Made by a program: the position numbers and the translations under genes | DNA from: Halovivax gelatinilyticus | GTDB taxonomy: Archaea; Halobacteriota; Halobacteria; Halobacteriales; Natrialbaceae | Length of the DNA: 64,000 nucleotides | Reading direction: 5' to 3' | Assembly: GCF_024300625.1 (NCBI RefSeq) | Contig: NZ_CP101322.1 | Location: 2,927,992 to 2,991,991, forward strand | Part shown: piece by piece, positions 60,675 through 64,000 of the stretch | Numbering within the stretch: position 1 is the first letter of the stretch | Layout of the letters: each line of letters opens with the position of its first letter | The notes under the pieces: generated by a model | Told to the model about the DNA's origin: nothing | Seen by the model: only the letters and a program-made list of their open reading frames with translations | Database searches by the model: none

Positions 60675-60881
60675 GAAACAATCGCTGTCTGTCGAATCAT
60701 TGCACGATACTGCGTCCGAAACCGCTATTCTTCGCCGGATCCGGTTATGTTGACACTGAAACGGGTCGCCTGCACGAAAGTGGGGCTGTGAGGGTTCGCG
60801 TTTCGTCTGTTATCACGATTGATAATCGAGAGACAGCATTTATGGTCGTCGTATTTCTATCGAGTGTTGGTGTACAACTAA
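60675..60881. other. Gap between cheW and cheY with a promoter
   Basis: This 207-base stretch is more AT-rich than the genes. A TATA-like CATTTATGG at 60836-60845 lies about 42 bases before the cheY start and suggests an internal promoter of the che cluster. No gene is supported. Confidence 0.5.
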
Positions 60882-61244
60882 ATGTCGCAAGGGGTGCTTA
60901 TCGTCGACGACTCCCATTTTATGCGAAATCTCCTTCGCCAGATTCTGGAATCGGATTACCGAATCGTTGGTGAGGCGTCGAACGGAGCCGAGGCGGTCAA
61001 ACTGTACAAGGAAGAATCCCCCGACATCGTCATGATGGACATCGTGATGCCGAAATGTAACGGCATCAAGGCGACGGCCGCGATCAAGAAACTTGATCCG
61101 ACCTCGCGGGTCATCATGTGCACGAGCGTCGGTCAGCGTGAAAAGATGAAACTCGCGGTCAAGGCCGGTGCCGACGGCTACGTAACGAAGCCGTTCGAAG
61201 AACCGAGCGTCCGTAAAGCACTGGCCGACGTCGTTGCTGCATGA
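60882..61244 (+). CDS. cheY: Chemotaxis response regulator CheY
   Basis: 120 residues, a single receiver domain. The acidic pocket is Asp9-Asp10 (LIVDDSHFMR), the phospho-acceptor Asp53 (VMMDIVMPKCNG), then Thr/Ser in MCTSVGQ and Lys in VTKPFEEP. Phospho-CheY transmits the signal from CheA to the archaellum motor via adaptor proteins. The stop overlaps the ATG of cheB by four bases. Confidence 0.96.
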   Translation: MSQGVLIVDDSHFMRNLLRQILESDYRIVGEASNGAEAVKLYKEESPDIVMMDIVMPKCNGIKATAAIKKLDPTSRVIMCTSVGQREKMKLAVKAGADGYVTKPFEEPSVRKALADVVAA

Positions 61245-62494
61245 CGCGAGTACTGGTCGTCGACGATTCTCGGTTCGTCCGAACCGTCGTCGGGGACGCC
61301 CTGTCCGGTGAGGGATACGACGTCGAAACGGCACCCGATGGTGAAACCGCACTCGAGTCGCTCTCCTCGTTCGACCCCGACGTCGTCACGATGGACATCG
61401 ACCTTCCGGGTTTGGATGGTCTAGAGACGATCGAGCGGATAATGTCGACGAATCCGACTCCTATCGTCGTTGTGAGTGTCTACGCCGGTACCGATGCCGA
61501 GGAGTCGGTCGACGCACTCTCTCGGGGAGCGATGGACGTCATCGAGAAACCGGACGGTTCGAACGGTCGGTCGCTCACCGATCTCACGAACGAACTCGTC
61601 GAAACCGTCGCGGAATTGGCCGACGCGACGCTGTCATCGCTCGCCCTCGCTCGAACGTCGGCTAGCGCAAATCGAACGCGGTCAAGAGAGTGGACGACGG
61701 ATCGGGAGAGGTCCGATCGTCGATCCGCCGAAGCGGGTTCGCCAGACCCGAATTCATCGGACACGGCCACTACGTCCATCGACGATCCCGCATTCGAACC
61801 ACGTAACAACGAACGAACTGCTCGATCGGTACCCGACCCACTGGTTCCGACTCGGGTTACGATCGATGGGACGGTTACCGAGAACCCGCTGATCGTCATC
61901 GGCGCCTCAACCGGCGGTCCGAAACTCATCGAATACGTTCTCGCCTCGTTACCCCGGGCACTCGATGCACGGGTAATCGTCGTCCAGCACATGCCACCGG
62001 AGTTTACGTCCCGGTTCGCAGAGCGTCTGGACGAAGCGTCCGAATACGCCGTTGCGGAGGCAGCATCAGGAACGTGGCTCTCCGCCGGGGACGCCGTCGT
62101 CGCACAGGGTGGATCACACCTCGTCGTAGCGGAGTGGAACGACGGAGACCTACGCCTCGAGTGTCGGGATGGGGACCGAGTGCACGGTGTGCGTCCCTCG
62201 ATCGACGTAACGATGGAGTCCGTTGCGTCCACCTGTGGGGGCGAACTGATCGGCGTCGTTCTCACCGGGATGGGTCGAGACGGCGTCCGCGGTATCGAAG
62301 CGATCAGCGATGCCGGGGGAACGACGTTCGCACAGGACGAACGTACCTGTCCGGTATTTGGCATCCCTCGGCGGACGATCGAAGCCGGCGTGGTCGACGA
62401 GGTAGTTCCGATCGACCGACTCCCGAAGCGGCTCGCGGAGACGCTAACCATCCCTGTGAGCGAACGGTCCGGAGGTGTCGAGACAAATGGATGA
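61241..62494 (+). CDS. cheB: Chemotaxis protein-glutamate methylesterase CheB
   Basis: 417 residues. An N-terminal receiver domain has Asp8-Asp9 and phospho-acceptor Asp52 (VTMDIDLPGLDG). A Ser/Arg/Thr/Asp-rich linker of about 75 residues follows. The methylesterase domain carries the catalytic Ser in IGASTGGPKL, the His in VVQHMPPEFTSRF and the Asp in GMGRDGVRGI. It removes methyl groups from transducers during adaptation and may deamidate glutamine. It is coupled to cheY and cheA by overlaps. The linker is longer than in bacterial CheB. Confidence 0.95.
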   Translation: MTRVLVVDDSRFVRTVVGDALSGEGYDVETAPDGETALESLSSFDPDVVTMDIDLPGLDGLETIERIMSTNPTPIVVVSVYAGTDAEESVDALSRGAMDVIEKPDGSNGRSLTDLTNELVETVAELADATLSSLALARTSASANRTRSREWTTDRERSDRRSAEAGSPDPNSSDTATTSIDDPAFEPRNNERTARSVPDPLVPTRVTIDGTVTENPLIVIGASTGGPKLIEYVLASLPRALDARVIVVQHMPPEFTSRFAERLDEASEYAVAEAASGTWLSAGDAVVAQGGSHLVVAEWNDGDLRLECRDGDRVHGVRPSIDVTMESVASTCGGELIGVVLTGMGRDGVRGIEAISDAGGTTFAQDERTCPVFGIPRRTIEAGVVDEVVPIDRLPKRLAETLTIPVSERSGGVETNG

Positions 62495-64000
62495 GTACCG
62501 ACGCGAATTCGTCGAAGAAGGCGATGAAGCGATCACCGAACTGAACACGCAGTTGCTCGAACTCGAACAATCACCCGATGATAGCGCCGTTATCGACGAT
62601 ATTTTCAGAACGGCACATACGCTGAAAGGGAACGCGGGTGCGATGGGTCTCGATCGGATCAGCGATCTCGCACACGTACTCGAGGACGTTTTAGACGAAA
62701 TCAAAGCGGGATCCGTACCGGTCTCCCCGTCGCTGATGGATACGATTTTCGATGCGGTGGACGCGCTCGAATCGATGATCGACGAGGTAGCGACCGACGG
62801 CCGAATCGAGACGGATCCGAGCCCGGTGATATCATCGCTCAGAACCCACCTCCCGGATGGTACGGCGGAGTTTTCACCCCCTTCCGACGAGGAAATCGAC
62901 GAGATACTAACGCGCGCAAACGATCCAACTGATACCGATCACGACGTATTTCTCGTCCGTCTGTCGATCACCCCGTCGGGCGAGTTGAACAACGGCCTCG
63001 TCGTCGTCGAGGCGTTGATCGACGCGTTCGACCTTCTCGGGACCGTTCCGTCGAAACAGGCGATCGAGAAGGACGAACACGGCGATCGGATCGATGCGGT
63101 ATTTTCGTCCGCCGTCGGTGAGTCGTCGATCGAGGCCGCCTTGCAACCGGTCGAGGCAGTCGCGGCGTTCCACATCGTTTCGGTCGGTGACCGATTCGAC
63201 GTGACGGAACCGGTCGAACCTTCCGAGTCGGTCGAGGACGATCTAACCACCGTCGATCTGTCGTCTGAAGAGGCGAACGAGATGTCCGTCGACGAGCTGT
63301 TAGACGAGTTTACGGAACTCGACGACATCGACGCACTCGCCGACGAAATCGAAGACGCGAGCGAGTTCGACGATATCGCCGATGCCGGATCGTTCGACGA
63401 ACTCTTCGACGAACCAACCGAAGCGGACGCTGAACCAGCCGAATCGGACGGTGAAGCGTCCGAACCCGACACGTCTGCTTCGGACGACGATGTCGACGAT
63501 GCGAGTGCCGTGTTCGCCGAGCTACAAAACGAGGTGGAGATGGTCGGGTTCGACGAACTCCAGGAGGAACTGGACGAACTCGAATTCGACGAATTCGACG
63601 AAGACGAGATCGGAATGGACGAATTGCTCGGCGACGACGTAGACGTAGACGATCCGGCGTTCCTCGATATCGAAGCGGACTCTCCGATCGACGAAGCGGA
63701 TCTCTCGCCCGAGAAAGCGGAGCCGACAGTCGCGGACGCGGACTCGCCTCCCACCGAGGCGACCGACGACGAGGTTTCACTCGATGTCGAGGGCGACAGC
63801 CTTGGTTCTGACGTGGAACCTGACCCGTCGGCGGCTGTCGAACCGGATTCGGAGCCGATTTCGGCGAGTGATGAGTCGGACGAGTCGGACCCGGATGGAT
63901 GGGAACCCGAATTCGACTCGGTAGAAGCTGACTCGGTGGACGCCGAAGCACCCTCGGACCCGAGCGACGAGTCGGCTCTTCCGGCCGACGAAGCAGCGGC
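62487..64000 (+). CDS. cheA: Chemotaxis histidine kinase CheA, 3' part outside window
   Basis: The gene starts at ATG 62487, eight bases before the end of cheB, with GGAGGTG at 62471-62477 as ribosome site. The first 504 codons are visible. The Hpt/P1 domain has the phosphorylatable His44 in TAHTLKGNAGAMG. Residues about 150-235 form a P2-like domain (FLVRLSITPSGELNNGLVVV, VAAFHIVSV). From about residue 235 to the window edge the chain is an extreme Asp/Glu/Ser-rich linker. The dimerisation, kinase and CheW-like domains lie beyond the right edge. Confidence 0.93.
   Translation, partial: MDEYRREFVEEGDEAITELNTQLLELEQSPDDSAVIDDIFRTAHTLKGNAGAMGLDRISDLAHVLEDVLDEIKAGSVPVSPSLMDTIFDAVDALESMIDEVATDGRIETDPSPVISSLRTHLPDGTAEFSPPSDEEIDEILTRANDPTDTDHDVFLVRLSITPSGELNNGLVVVEALIDAFDLLGTVPSKQAIEKDEHGDRIDAVFSSAVGESSIEAALQPVEAVAAFHIVSVGDRFDVTEPVEPSESVEDDLTTVDLSSEEANEMSVDELLDEFTELDDIDALADEIEDASEFDDIADAGSFDELFDEPTEADAEPAESDGEASEPDTSASDDDVDDASAVFAELQNEVEMVGFDELQEELDELEFDEFDEDEIGMDELLGDDVDVDDPAFLDIEADSPIDEADLSPEKAEPTVADADSPPTEATDDEVSLDVEGDSLGSDVEPDPSAAVEPDSEPISASDESDESDPDGWEPEFDSVEADSVDAEAPSDPSDESALPADEAA

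Noticed and set aside
1-64000. Prophage, integrated element or insertion sequence
   Set aside because: No integrase, transposase, capsid or replication genes, no tRNA targets, and no long composition shift were seen.

Overview
The window looks like a chromosomal segment of a haloarchaeon (class Halobacteria). The DNA is GC-rich, nearly every predicted protein is rich in Asp and Glu, and the gene set is archaeal: transcription factor E, HerA/NurA, Trm56, HMG-CoA reductase, MfnA-type decarboxylase, a DUF2110 protein, and SMC with ScpA. Many starts lie 25-30 bases downstream of a T-rich TATA-like box, as in leaderless haloarchaeal mRNAs. I cannot name the genus. I see no rRNA, tRNA, insertion sequence, prophage or CRISPR array; this is mostly core chromosome.

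Layout. 1-4.9 kb: the 5' part of a solute-binding lipoprotein gene, a thiolase plus zinc-ribbon/OB-fold pair, MeaB with the B12-binding subunit of methylmalonyl-CoA mutase, and an HD hydrolase. 5-13 kb: two DoxX-like membrane proteins flanking a LysE exporter, topoisomerase I and a serine hydrolase, then a MATE exporter. 13-16 kb: a frameshifted cupin/zinc-ribbon gene, gatB and an SDR dehydrogenase. 16.3-21.2 kb: a small coiled-coil protein, smc and scpA. 21.2-26 kb: a phosphoribosyltransferase with a helix-turn-helix tail, a VOC protein, small haloarchaeal proteins, a winged-helix regulator, and the SPFH/NfeD pair. 26-36 kb: pyruvate kinase, methionyl-tRNA synthetase, MfnA-type decarboxylase, PEP synthase and HMG-CoA reductase. 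36-47 kb: an amidohydrolase, an NAD-dependent epimerase, the NAD biosynthesis genes nadA-nadB and nadC (split by an opposite-strand HExxH surface lipoprotein), an aldehyde dehydrogenase and a D-2-hydroxyacid dehydrogenase. 47-51 kb: a membrane protein, a GNAT acetyltransferase, metY and gpmI. 51-56.5 kb: a nurA-to-herA DNA-repair neighbourhood with three small uncharacterised genes, then trm56. 56.6-59.2 kb: an Asp-repeat lipoprotein, then tfe with two coupled genes. 59.3-64 kb: the chemotaxis cluster cheW-cheY-cheB-cheA, with cheA cut by the window end.

Functional links. PEP synthase, pyruvate kinase and cofactor-independent phosphoglycerate mutase cover the lower glycolysis/gluconeogenesis node. 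The thiolase pair and HMG-CoA reductase bear on acyl-CoA and isoprenoid metabolism, and the mutase genes on propionyl-CoA or methylmalonyl-CoA conversion. smc-scpA and nurA-herA serve chromosome maintenance.

Most unusual observations: short degenerate tandem repeats (19-36 bp, two to three copies) sitting on or just after stop codons at five separate loci; a solute-binding protein whose N-terminus looks like the family's C-terminal end (possible circular permutation); an inverted repeat upstream of nadA; a 54-residue Cys-containing gene coupled to herA; an Asp/Met 21-bp repeat lipoprotein; and very long acidic tails or linkers in CheW and CheA.
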